Shown here piece after piece: positions 29,845 through 42,035 of a stretch of 64,000 nt of DNA. Every line of letters begins with the position of its first letter. Position 1 is the first letter of the stretch. Below the pieces are notes generated by a model. The model worked only from the letters and a program-made list of their open reading frames with translations. It did no database searches and had not been told where the DNA came from. Source of the DNA: Fallopia convolvulus (lineage: Eukaryota; Streptophyta; Magnoliopsida; Caryophyllales; Polygonaceae); assembly GCA_964016875.1 (NCBI GenBank), contig OZ024720.1, forward strand, positions 42,375,106 through 42,439,105, given 5' to 3'. The position numbers and the translations under genes were made by a program.

Positions 29845-31218
29845 ACTCGATGGGTCTTTAGGAACAAGCTCGATGATACTGGGGCCGTAACAAGGAACAA
29901 GGCCAGGCTAGTGGCACAAGGCTACAGGCAAGAAGAAGGAATCGACTACGATGAGACCTTCGCACCGGTTGCTAGAATCGAGGCCATCCGACTTCTAATT
30001 GCCTATGCTGCTCACAAGGGATTCAAGCTTTATCAAATGGATGTGAAAACAGCCTTCCTCAATGGACATCTCAAGGAAGAAGTATATGTAGCTCAACCCC
30101 CAGGATTCGAAGATGAGAAGCTACCCAACCATGTATACTTCCTGGAGAGGGCACTCTATGGACTCAAACAAGCTCCCCGAGCTTGGTATGACAGGTTTAC
30201 TCAATTCCTCTTGTCCCATGGATACCTTCGCGGTTCCATAGACAAGACCTTGTTTTTAAAGAAAGAGTCTAAAGACATTTTGATTGTGCAAGTTTATGTT
30301 GATGACATTGTGTTTGGAGCAACTAACGAAACCCTTGTAGAGAAATTTAAGGACCTCATGAGCAGTGAGTTTGAGATGAGTCTCATTGGGGAACTCACGT
30401 TCTTCCAGGGATTTCAAATATCCCAAACTAAGGAGGGAACAAAGATTCATCAACAGAAATACATCAAGGAAATGCTCGTGAAGTTTGGGATGGAACACTC
30501 CAAGCCCATTGACACTCCCATCTCACCAAATTCAAGGCTCAATACGGATGAAACAGGTATTAGTGTGGACCAACGGAACTATCGAGGTATGATCGAGTCC
30601 CTTCTCCACTTGACAGCTAGTAGACCTGATATCATGTTCTCCATATGTCTTTGTGCACGTTTTCAAGCTAACCCTATGGAATCACACCTAAAAGAGGTGA
30701 AGAGAATTTTCAGGTATCTCAAAGGGAACGATAACTTGTGTCTCTGGTATCCAAGGAACAATTCCCTTGAGCTCATTGCATACACAAATGCTGACTTTGC
30801 AGGGCACCTGGTTGATAGAAAGAGCACATCTGGAATGGCCCAGTTCCTAGGGTCATGCTTAGTTTCATGGGGATCTAAAAAGCAAAACTCAGTGGCACTC
30901 TCCACAGCTGAAGCAGAATATGTGGCTGCCGCATCTTGTTGTTCCCAAGTTCTATGGCTTAAGTCACAACTCCAGGATTACGGTATGTCTTTTGGCCCAA
31001 TTCCCATACTTTGTGATAACACTAGTGCCATAAACATTTCCAAAAATCTTGTGCATCATTCTAGAACTAAGCATATTGATATAAGGCATCACTTTCTACG
31101 TGACAATGTGGAAAGTGGGAACATCTCGATGGAACACTGTAGAACTGAAGAGCAAATTGCGACATTCTTACCAAAGCTTTGGACAGACGTCCCTACCAGC
31201 ATTTTCGAATGCTTCTAG
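29845..31218 (+). pseudogene. pol: Sirevirus reverse transcriptase and RNase H (pol, last part)
   Basis: Open frame without its own ATG. Reverse transcriptase motifs: ARLVAQGYRQEEGIDYDETF, YQMDVKTAFLNG (first catalytic Asp), LYGLKQAPRAWYDRF, and YVDD (30295-30306). RNase H motifs: ADFAGHLVDRKSTSG, STAEAEYVAAASC, LCDNTSAINISKN, and the histidine-rich end HHSRTKHIDIRHHFLRD. Near 31160 one G is missing compared with 6187-7150, so the last ~20 residues are frameshifted (ATFLPKLWTD instead of the expected ADILTKAL). All catalytic motifs in this part look intact. Confidence 0.93.
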
Positions 31219-31987
31219 GGATGATAACTCTAAACTAAACAAGTCCATGTTTGTTTCTCCCTCAATGCCTGACTAGTTTATACAAGATTGCATGCTAGGG
31301 AACTTGGACTTATTGCTTTCACTATGCCATGATTACTAGTCTAAAGATAAATGTGTACAAAGGAACTCTATTTCTTTTGGCCCAAAATGATCAACCAGAG
31401 TTCCCTTTATCCCTCTTTACAAGCCACCATGACGGTTGATCATATGACCCACCCTAATCTAGGGACCAGACAAATGCTTCTCTTGAGCCAAACTATTTCC
31501 TTTATCGAGTTGCAAATTGTCTGGTTCCCTTTTGAGTTCCCTAGCCCCACAAAAGGATGAGTGTGAAGTTCCCTTAACCACTTCACTCTCCCTGACCTTG
31601 ATATGATCATGGCAACTGATACAAACTAGCAAGGGAACGCTGACTCATCTACAAAGACAAACCGTCACTTGGGAAACGGACTTTTGTGTCAGAGGCTCAG
31701 AAGCATTAGAGGCCAAGTATTCAAATTTTGAAAAGGACTTCCCTAGAGATCGGGCCGCGTGTCCAGAAGCGTACTATGGAAGTTGAAAAGATGCCCCACG
31801 TTCATTGGGCGACGGTTATCGAGGTTTTTCCACTTCCCTTTCTACCCCTCGCCTCCCCTCTCTCCTTAAAACCCTCATTTGCCATTTTTGGGATCTTATT
31901 CCATCTTCCATCTCTGCAATTCTTCTTCTCCACATCCCTTTCACTCCCTTTTTCAAGAAACTTCCAAAATCTTCAAATCTTACAAAA
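31219..31987 (+). other. Sirevirus spacer between pol and env-like frame
   Basis: It is noncoding and collinear with 7151-7895. It is dense in GGGAAC/GTTCCC words (near 31298, 31400, 31466, 31534, 31570 and 31632). Short frames at 31351-31560 and 31728-32099 are not conserved in the other copy. Confidence 0.7.
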
Positions 31988-32972
31988 ATGGCCCCTCAAC
32001 ACACCTTTGCCCAGATCAAAGCGTGGGTCCTCGCCAACCCTCGCACCCTCTTCACCTCTCAACTACGAGAGATTGAACAAGAACCAGACCCCATCATGAA
32101 AGACGTTCTAATCCAGGGGCTCTACAATCAAGTTAGTCCCTTCTTGCCCCCTCCTCCTCCGGCCGACGACACCGTCGCCTGGACTTCTTCCTCTTCTGAA
32201 TCCCTACCTCCTCCTTCAACCACCAACACCCCCTCCGGAGTTGTCATCGTTGACAACTTCGGAGATACTCGTCCTTCCATCAACGAGAAACCCCACAAAT
32301 CCAAACACCGCCATTCATCCAAATGACGACTGCTCCAAAGACCCCTCAAAACCCAAAAAATCCAAACATTCTAAAGATCCCTCCAAATCCAAAAAACGCA
32401 AAACATTCTGAGGTCTCTGAATTCTCGAACCCCAGAAAGAAGGCTTTCTTCAAGTTTGAGGACTACCTGAACTGCTCCAAGGAGAGTTCCTGTGCTCCCA
32501 AACCTCCTTTCCCTTTCCCTTCCGACGATGGGATCTCTCACCCCAAAGTCTACTCCCCTCTTCCTCCTCCCTCCCTCCTCTTCTAACTGAGGGACCTCCC
32601 AAACCTCCTTCCACAAAACAACCGACTCCTCCTCCACCACCTCCTTCTATTCCCACTCCAAAGGGAACTCCACCTTCTTCACTTCCTCCCGTTCCCATAA
32701 CAACGGGAACTCCAACTCCACCTCCACCTCAAAAAACTCCTTCTCCTCCTCCCTCACCACAACACATCTCTACCTCTCCCATTTTTACTTCGGGGATCTC
32801 TACTCCCCAAGTCACCAAAATCGTTCCTCCCCCTTCTACCCAACTCTCTACTCCCCTTCCTTCTTCTCTACCTTTCTCCACCACATCCCCCACCACCACA
32901 AAACTCCCCTCTCCCTCACCATCCAAAAGTACCGTCGCTCTTACCTCAGATGACGATGACCTTCCCATCTCC
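31988..32972 (+). pseudogene. Env-like frame, N-terminal and proline-rich part
   Basis: ATG 31988 begins MAPQHTFAQIKAWVLANPRT, then QEPDPIMKDVLIQGLYNQVS. A TGA at about 32324-32326 ends this frame; the Lys/Ser-rich stretch and FKFEDYLNCSKESSC continue in another (to 32586). Beyond that comes a proline/serine/threonine-rich stretch (32587-32930) full of CCTCC words and GGGAACTCC, only readable with further frame changes. Order and content match 7896-8680 of the left copy, so this was one gene. Sireviruses of the SIRE1 type have an env-like product after pol with a proline-rich part; a function as envelope is unproven. Confidence 0.75.
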
Positions 32973-34361
32973 GTGGTCATTGGGAAAATATCCAAGGAGC
33001 CTCCTCCCATTCTCTTGGGAACTGCCGAGGAGGAGGCCCAGCTCAAGGAAGTCGAAGCAGATCTCAACCGGGACTTCTCTGAGCACACAGTCTCCCAAGG
33101 GACAAAGTCCCCAGAGATGGTGGCTCCGGAAGAGCCCACGGAGAGAAGGGACCCCGCACCAGCTGGTGCTGCTGGGGCAACAACAAGTCAGCCTGAAAAT
33201 GACGCGGAGGGCTCAAGTTCGAGCTCCTTCGAGGAAGAAGGGACCTCCTAAGATGAGGTCGAAGAAGAAGAAGAAGCTCCAGTTGCTAAGGAGCCAGCAC
33301 GGATCCCGACACCTGGACACCAAATAGTGGTGTCCACGAGTTCCCAACCGCCAAGGGACCGCGTGCTCATGATCGAAGCGGCTGCACCCCCTCAGCAGAA
33401 AGGACCTCTCATGGTCTCTAGGGGGAACACGTCTAGGAGCACAGCAAAGAAGGGGAAGGGGACCTCTTCTACAAAGCATCCAGTGGATGAACGCCGCAAG
33501 CTCCTCCAACCACTCATCATCAGTGAGGACGTGTTGATTAACAACGGCTTAAGGGAACTGTGGGAACTGATCAAGGCCCAGGGCTGGGAGAATCTCTGCA
33601 AAGAGACTGTGAGTGTAGATCCCTCACAAGTGCGTCAATTCTACAACAATTTCACTATCACCAACGACTGCACTCAGGGAACTCTCTCCCATGAAGGCGA
33701 CGAGTTTATTTTCACAACGTCGACAATCCGCCTTCAGCTCCAGGTCCCAGGTCAAGGGCTCAATGAATTTCCCAACAAGCTCTCGGGGGACTTCAATAGC
33801 GCCGAAGTGTACAACACCATCTTTGAGGGTCGGGTTCCCTCCAAAGTTCCCTCGACGCACCATCTCTCCCTGGTCGCCAAGCTTGCTCACCAATTCATCA
33901 TCAATGTGGTGATCCCTCGCCAGGAGAAGCGTCTGGTCGTCAACTTCCCTGATGCCATCCTCCTCTATCACTTCCTCCTCAAGAAGCCCATCAACCTTCC
34001 AAAAATCGTCCTTGGGCACATGGAGAAGTGCATGGCTTCCAAGTCCCATTCCCTTCCTTATTCTGGGCTGATCAAGAAGCTCCTACAAAAAGAGGGTCTC
34101 TACGACGCCTCTAAGGACGAAATAGAGATTGGAAGGGAACTGGACATTTCAGTTGTCCAGAAGATGAGGCACTCTGAGCCCGTAGAGGAAGCGGCTCAAC
34201 TGGAGTCTGGTGCACAAGAGGGGCACTCTCCAGTGTTGCTCCGTATTGCCAACACCCTCGACCAGATTGCCAGGGACCAAGCAGCGTTGGCCAGAGGACA
34301 AGAACAACTTACACAAGTCCTAACGCGCCTTTGTGACGCCCTGTTCCCTCAATCCCCGTGA
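32973..34361 (+). pseudogene. Env-like frame, globular C-terminal domain
   Basis: One frame runs 32973-34361 with a single in-frame TAA at 33249-33251. An acidic low-complexity part (SSSSSFEEEG, DEVEEEEEAP) is followed from about 33480 by a ~220-residue globular region: LRELWELIKAQGWENLCKET, VRQFYNNFTI, HLSLVAKLAHQFIINVVIPR and YSGLIKKLLQKEGLYD. This pattern resembles the domain named putative plant transposon protein, often found in plant retroelements; the call is from memory of the family. A coiled-coil-like end (IARDQAALARGQEQLTQVL) precedes ALFPQSP and TGA. I see no signal peptide or membrane segment. Confidence 0.72.
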
Positions 34362-34765
34362 TCTCTCCCTTCTTTTTCCCTTAATCCAGAAATGACAACA
34401 AATTGTACTTGTGTTCCCATTGTACATATTATCTTAAGTAATGAAATGGTCTTTATTTTGATTGCGTGTTCCTTTCTTCCCTATTATTGCTTTGCTTTTT
34501 TTCGATGATGTCAAAAGGGGGAAAGACAAAAAATGCTAGATGAGTTAAAAGTTTAAGTTATCACAGACCACGCATAAGCTAAGGGGGAAACATTGCATAA
34601 AAAGCTTAATAAGAACTATGTGTCTCACCAGAAGTGGTTCCCTAAATCTAAGTGTTTCACTAAAAGTGACTTCCCAAAATCATACTTAGGAACTCATCAG
34701 CATATCATTCATTGAAATACTTGCATATTTTGTGATGGGTTTGTCATCATCAAAAATGGGGAAAT
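34362..34765 (+). other. Multiple polypurine-tract region before the 3' LTR
   Basis: Purine runs are CAAAAGGGGGAAAG (34512-34525), CTAAGGGGGAAAC (near 34579-34591) and, next to the LTR, CAAAAATGGGGAAAT (34751-34765). In the left copy the last one is AAAAAGGGGGAAA; here a T interrupts the purine run, probably after insertion. No coding frame. Confidence 0.83.
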
Positions 34766-35816
34766 TGTTGGGACGTTGTTGGGACCTCTAGTTCTAAACA
34801 ACGGATCAACGATGTAATTCTCTTAAGTTTTGATAATGACAAACACGATAGGGAACTAATGTGGTTTGTTCAAGTATTTCTAAGGAACACAGGTACAGCC
34901 AAGAACTCCTATGAATGACCAAAAGCTACAACAGGCCACAATGCAGAGTTTCCATCAAGGGAACTCTGAAGAGGAAAGTTCCCATGAAGTGGGAACTCCA
35001 TCAAGAGAACACAAGCTTACAACGATGAAGAGTTTCCATCAAGGGAACTCTGAAGAAGACAGTTCCCATGACATGGGAACTCACATGTGAGGACAACAAC
35101 CATTCAACGCAGATCGCGGGATTCTGTCTCAGACAGCCCGAAGGAACAATCTGAGGATCAGACTGTCACGCTTCATCCAACGGTCCGATTGATCCAAGAG
35201 GTTGACCTAGTTCAAATCAAAGTCACATGTGAAGAAAGTACAACTTGGGCATCAAGCAAAGGGCATTTTGGACACAAACGAAAGATGCGACTGCCCAAGC
35301 TCACCTGGACTATAAAGCCAAATGAATAGTACTCGGATTGAGTACTTCTCCCAGAACTCTCAAACACCCACATCTGAGAAAAGGAAAGAAAAGAAGAGAA
35401 GTCCCCGCCGACGAGTGTGTGATCTCAACGACGGTGAAGCCAAAGTTCCCAAGGAAAAGGGAACTGAGAGGTCGGTGTAAGGTCTGACTTATTTGTATTT
35501 TGCTGTTATGAGCTTAGGAACTCAGTTGAGAGGATTTGCTAGCGTTGCTAGAGTTAGGAAGAACTCGTAGGAACAGAGAAGTGTGAATTCGGCTCTGTAA
35601 CTAAGGAACAAAACAATTAATACAAGTGAGTCATTCACAATCCTCCAAGCGGAGGTAGAGGTTTACCCATACAACTAATTGGTTGTAGTGGGGTTCCTCT
35701 ATAAAGGAACTGCGTTCTTTACTGTCTTTATTACTTGCGATTATTTACTTCCGCTGCCTTGGGAACAGCTTAATTGCCAGTTCCCAAGATCTTTGCTAAC
35801 CGTTTACGATCCAACA
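34766..35816 (+). repeat. 3' LTR of the full-length Sirevirus (1,051 bp)
   Basis: TGTTGGGACG ... GATCCAACA, collinear with 24847-25886. TATAAAG at 35311. Hairpins at 34978-34996, 35062-35080 and 35328-35346 match those of the 5' LTR. An 80-codon open frame (35087-35329) recurs in other LTR copies but is explained by LTR similarity. Confidence 0.96.
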
Positions 35817-37385
35817 ACATTTCATCGAACACTTGGCGTACAATGTTAGATCACAAGTATATTTTAAAAGTCAAAAGGAGAAAAAAAAATTGAACTTTAA
35901 AGACATCTAGGAATAAGAATAAAGAATGAGGATAGTATCAAGCAATAAGCACATTCTGCACTACGAAAATGAAGAACAATTGAATAACAACATAAATTTG
36001 AACCTAGAAAGCGAATGCCACGTTTAGGAGTGAAATCTACATGGACATTTCATCGAACACTTGGCGTACAATGTTAGATCAGAAGTCAATTTTTAAAGGC
36101 ATAAGGAGAAAAAACAATTGAACTTTAAAGACATCTAGGAATAAGCATAAAGAATGAGGATAGTATCAAGCCAATAAGCACATTTTGCACTACAAAATCA
36201 AGAACAATTGAATAAAAGCATAAATTTGAACCTAGAAACCAAATGCCACGTTTAGGAGTAAAATTTACAAGGACCTTTCATCGAGCACTTGGCGTACAAT
36301 GTTATATCATAAGTCAATATTTAAAGGCAAAAGGAGAAAAAACAAGTGATCTTTAAAGACATCTAAGAATAAGCATAAAGAATGAGGATAGTATCACGCC
36401 AATAAGCACATTCTACGCTACAAAATAATGAAAACTGAATGCCACATTTAGGAGTAAAATTTACATGGACATTTCCATGAACACTTGGCGTACAATGTTA
36501 GATCACAAGTCAAATATTAAAGGCAAAAGGAGATAAAACAATTGAACTTTAAAGAGATTTAGGCATAAGGAAAAAGAAAGTGGATAGTAGCAAGCCAATA
36601 AGCACATTTTGCACTACAAAATAAAGAATAATCGAATAAAAGCATAAATTCGAACCTAGAAACCGAATGCCACATTTAGGAGTGACATTTCCATGAACAC
36701 TTGGCGTGCAATGTTAGATCACAATTCATTTTGAAGGAAAAAGGACAAAAAACAAGTGAACCTTAAAGACATCTAGGCATCAGAATCAAGATTGACGATA
36801 GTATCAAGCCAATAAGCACATTCTACACACAAAAAATCAAGAACAATTGAATAAAAGCATAAATTTGAACCTAGAAACAGAATGCCACATTTAGGAGTGA
36901 GTTTACATGGAAATATCATCTAACACTTGGCGTACAATGTTAGATCACTAGTTAATTTTTAAAGGCAAAAAGGAGAAAAAACAAGTGATCTTTAAAGACA
37001 TCTAGGAATAAGCATAATGAATGAGGATAGTATCAAACCAATAAGCACATTCTACACTACAAAATCATGAACAATTGAATAAAAGCATAAATTTGAACCT
37101 ATAAACCGAATGCCACATTTAGGAGTGAAATTTACATGGACATTTCATCGAAAACTTGACATACAATGTTAGATCAGAAGTCAATTTTTAAAGGCAATAG
37201 GAGAAAAAACAATTGAACTTTAACGACATCTAGGAATAAGCATAAAGAATGAGGATAGTATCAAGCCAATAAACACATTCTGCTCTACAAAATAAAGACA
37301 AATTGAATAAAAGAATAAATTTGAACCTAAAAACGGAATGCCACGTTTAGGAGTGAAATTTACATGGACCTTCCATCGAACACTT

Positions 37386-40300
37386 GGCGTAAAATGTTAG
37401 ATCACAAGTCAATATTTAAAGGCAAAAGGAGATAAAACAAGTGATCTTTAAAGACATCTAGGAATAAGCATAAAGAATGAGGATAGTATCAAGCCAATAA
37501 GAACTTTTTGACTACAAAATCATGAACAATTGAATAAAAGCATGAATTTGAAACTAGATACCGAATGCCACATTTAGGAGTGAAATTTACATGGACGTTT
37601 CATCGAACACTTGGCGTACAATGTTAGATCACAAGTATATTTTAAAAGTCAAAAGGAGAAAAAAAAAAGTTGAACTTTAATGACAGCTAGGAATAAGCAT
37701 AAAGATTGAGGATAGTATCAAGCCAATAAGCACATTCTGCACTACAAAAATAAAAAACAATTGAATAAAAGCATAAATTTGAACCTAGAAACTGAATGCC
37801 ACATCTAGGAGTGAAATTTACATGGACATTTCATCGAACACTTGGCGTACAATGTTAGATCACAAGTTAATTTTTAAAGGCAAAAGGAGAAAAAACAATT
37901 GAACTTTAAAGACATTAAGGGATAGGCATAAAGAAGGAGGATAGTATCAAGACAATAAACACATTATGCACCACAAAATCAAGAACGATTGAACAAACAC
38001 TGTATGTCAAGTTTTCAATGAACACTTGACGTGCAATGTTAGATCACAAGTCATTTTGAAGGCAAATGGAGAAAAAACAAGTGATCTTTAAAGAAATCTA
38101 GGAATAAGCATAAAGAATGAGGGTAGTATCAAGTAATAAGCATATTCTGCACTACGAAATCAAGAACAATTGAATAATATCATACATTTGAACCAAAAAA
38201 CCGAATGCCACATTTAGGAGAAAGAACAAATGAAATTTAAAGATATTTAGGCATAAACATAAAGAATGAGGATAGTATGAAGACAATAAGCACATTATGC
38301 ACCACAAAATCAAGAATGATCGAACAAAAGCATAAATTCCACCCTAGAAACCGAATCCCACATTTAGGAGTGACATTTACATGGACATTTCAATGAACAT
38401 TTGGCGTGCAATGTTAGATCACAAGTAATTTTAAAGGCAAATGGAGAAAAAACATGTGATCTTTAAAGACATCTAGGAATAAGCATAAAGAATGAGGATA
38501 GTATCAAGCCAATAAGCACATTCTGCACAACAAAATCAAGAACAATTCAATAAAGCCATAAATTTGAACCTAGAAACCGAATGCCACATTTAGGAGTGAA
38601 ATTTACATGGACATTTCATCGAACACTTGGCATGCAATGTTAGATCTCTAGTCATTTTAAAGGCAAAAGGAGAAAAAATATTTGATCTTTAAAGACATCT
38701 AGGAATAAGCATAAAGAATGAGGATATTATCAAGCCAATGAGCACATTCTGCACTACAAAATCAAGAACGATTGAATAAAAGCATAAATATGAACCTAGA
38801 AACTGAATGCCACATTTAGAAGTGAAATTTACATGGAAATCTTATCGCACACTTGGCGTACAATGTTAGATCACATGTCAATTTTTAAAGGCAAAATGAG
38901 AAAAAAGAATTGAACTTTAAAGACATTTAAGCATAAGCATAAAGAATAAGGATAGTATGAAGACAATAACCACAGTATGCGCCACAAAATCAAGAATGAT
39001 CGAACAAAAGCATAAATTCAAACCTAGACACCGAATCCCACATTTAGGAGTGAAATTTACATGGACATTTCATCGAACACTTGGCGTACAATGTTAGATC
39101 ACAAGTCAATATTTAAAGGCAAAAGGAGAAAAAACATTTGATCTTTAAAGACATCTAGGAATAAGCATAAAGAATGAGGATAGTATCAAGCCAATAAGCA
39201 CATTCTGCACTATAAAATAAATAACAATCGAATAAAAGCATAAATTCGAACCTAGAAACCGAATGCCACAATTAGTAGTGACATTTACATGGATATTTCA
39301 TTGAACACTTGGCGTGTAATGCTAGATCTTTAGTCATTTTAATGGAAAAAAGAGAAAAAACAAGTGATCTTTAATGACATCTAGGAATAAGCATAAAGAA
39401 TGTGGATATTATCAAGCGAATAAGCACATTCTACAATACAAAATCTAGAACAATTGAATAAAAGCATAAATTTGAACCTAGAAACAGAATGCCACATTTA
39501 GGAGTGAAATTTACATGGAAATTTCATCGAACACTTAGCGTACAATGTTAGATCACAAGTTAATTTTTAAAGGCAAAAGGAGATAAAACAATTGAACTTT
39601 AAAGACATTTAAGCATAAGCATAAAGAATGAGGATAGTCTGAAGATAATAAGCACATTATGCGCCACAAAATCAAGAATGATCGAACAAAAGCTTAAATT
39701 CGAACCTAGAAACTGAATCCCACATTTAGAAGTAAAATTTACATGGACCTTTCATCAACACTTGGCGTACAATGTTAGATCACAAGCAAATTTTTAAAGG
39801 CATAAGGAGAAAAAAATATTGAACTTTAAAGACATCTAGGAATAAGCATAAAGCATGAGGATAGTATCAAACCAACGAACACATTCTTCACTACAAAATC
39901 AAGAACAATTGAACAAAAGCATAGTTTTGAACCTAGATACCGAATGCCACATTTAGGAGTGAAATTCACATGGACATTTCATCGAACACTTGGCGTACAA
40001 TGTTAGCTCACAAGATACTTTTTAAAGGCAAAAGAAGAAAACACAATTGAACTTTAAAGACATTTAAGTATAAGCCTAAAGAATGAGGATAGTATCAAGC
40101 CAATAAGCACATTATGCACCAAAAAATCAAGAACGATTGAACAAAAGCATAAATTCGAACCTAGAAACCGAATCCCATATTTAGTAGTGAGATTTACATG
40201 GAGATTTTAATAAACTTTTGACGTGCAATGTTAGATCACAAGTCATTTTGAAGGCATATGGAGAAAAAACAAGTGATATTTAAAGAAATCTAGGAATAAG

Positions 40301-42035
40301 CATAAAAAATGAGGATAGTATCAAGTACTAAGCACATTCTGTACTACGAAATCAAGAACAATTGAATAATAGCATACATTTGAACCAAGAAACCGAATGC
40401 CACGTTTAGGAGTGAAATTTAATTGGACATTTCATCGAACACTTTGCGTACAATGTAAGATCACAAGTTAAATTCTAAAGGCAAAAGGAGAAAGAACAAA
40501 TGAAATTTAAAGATATTTAGGCATAAACGTAAAGAATGAGGATAGTATGAAGACAATAAGCACATTATGCACCACAAAATCAAGAATGATCGAACAAAAG
40601 AATAAATTCGACCCTAGAAACCGAATCCCACATTTAGGAGTGAAATTTTCATGGGCATTTCATCGAACACATGGCATGCAATGTTAGATCACAAGTCATT
40701 TAAACGCAAATGGAGAAAAAACAAGTGATCTTTAAAAAAATCTAGGAATAAGCATAAAGAATGAGTATAGTATCAAGCCAATAAGCACATTCTCCACTAC
40801 AAAATCAAGAACATTTGAATAAAAGCATAAATTTGAATCTAGAAACCGAATGTGACGTTTAGGAGTGAAATTTACATGGACCTTTCATCGAACACTTGGC
40901 GTACAATGTTAGATCACAAGTCAATATTTAAAGTCAAAAGGAGAAAAAACAAGTGCTCTTTAAAGACATCTAAGAATAAAAATAAAGAATGAGGATAGTA
41001 TCAATTCAATAAGCACATTCAGCACTACAAAATCAAGAACAATTGAATAAAAGCATATATTTGAACCTAGAAACCGAATGCCACATTTAGGAGTGAAATT
41101 TACATGAACATTTCATCGAACACTTTGCGTACAATGTTAGATCCCAAGTCAATTTTTAAAGACATATGGAGAAAAAACAATTGAACTTTAAAGACATCTT
41201 GGAATAAGCATAAAGAATGAGGATAGTATAAAGCCAATAAGCACATTCTGCACTACAAAATCAAGAACAATTGAATAAAAGCATAAATTTGAAACTAGAA
41301 ACCGAATCCCATATTTAGGAGTGACATTTACATGGACATTTCAATGAACACTTGATGTGCAATGTTAGATCACAAGTCATTTTGAAGGTAAAAAGAGAAA
41401 AAATAAGTGATCTTTAAAGACATCAAGGAATAAGCAAAAAGAATGAGGATAGTATCAAGCCAATAAGCACATTCTGCACTACAAAATCTAGAACAATCGA
41501 ATAAAAGCATAAATTCGAACCTAGAAACCAAATTCCACATTTAGAAGTGACATTGACATGGAAATTTCATCGAGCACATGGCTTGCAATGTTAGATCTCA
41601 AGTCATTTTAAAGGCAATAGGAGAAAAAACAATTGAACTTTAAAGACATCTAGCTTAAGCATAAAATCTGGTGATAATATCAAGCCAATAATCACATTCT
41701 GCACTACAAAATCAAGACCGGTCGAATCTGAGAATAAATTCGAACCTAGAAACCGATTGCCACATATAGGAGTGACTTTTACATATACATTTCATCGAAA
41801 ACTTGGCGTGCAATGTTAGATCATATTTCATTTTAAAGGCAAAATGATAAAAAAAAAAAACAAGTGAAATTTGTAGACATCTAGGCATAAGCATAGAGAA
41901 TGAGGATAGTATGAAGCCAATAAGAACATTCTGCGCTACAAAATCAAGAACAATCGAATATAAGTATAAATTCGAACCTAGAAACCGAATGCCACATTTA
42001 GGAGTGACATTTACATGGACATTCATCGAACACTT
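37386..42035. repeat. 4,650-bp higher-order satellite unit, copy 1
   Basis: It runs from GGCGTAAAATGTTAGATCAC to the next occurrence at 42036. It contains about 20.5 monomers, including two shortened ones that serve as landmarks: AACAAACACTGTATGTCAAG (near 37995) and CATTTAGGAGAAAGAACAAA (near 38212). It matches copy 2 almost base for base, with rare differences such as GAACTTTTTGAC versus GAACTTTTTCAC. Confidence 0.9.

Larger units (their letters stand above)
24847..35816 (+). mobile_element. Full-length Sirevirus-like Ty1/copia retrotransposon (~10.97 kb)
   Basis: Order: 5' LTR, PBS TGGTATCAGAGC, Gag with zinc knuckle, protease, integrase, reverse transcriptase, RNase H, spacer, env-like frame, multiple PPT, 3' LTR. 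Length, the extra frame after pol and PPT context agree with the Sirevirus (SIRE/Maximus) lineage of Ty1/copia. The two LTRs differ by a few percent by eye, including a ~14-bp deletion in the 5' LTR, so the insertion is not recent. Coding regions carry at least one in-frame stop in gag, frameshifts near 27870, 29490, 29840 and 31160, a changed integrase catalytic residue and breaks in the env-like frame. It sits inside one satellite monomer. Confidence 0.96.

Noticed and set aside
35087..35329. 64-80 codon open frame in three of the Sirevirus LTRs (9402-9596, 35087-35329, 57097-57324)
   Set aside because: Recurrence is explained by LTR similarity; length varies with indels, the 5' LTR copy is broken, and no domain is recognisable.
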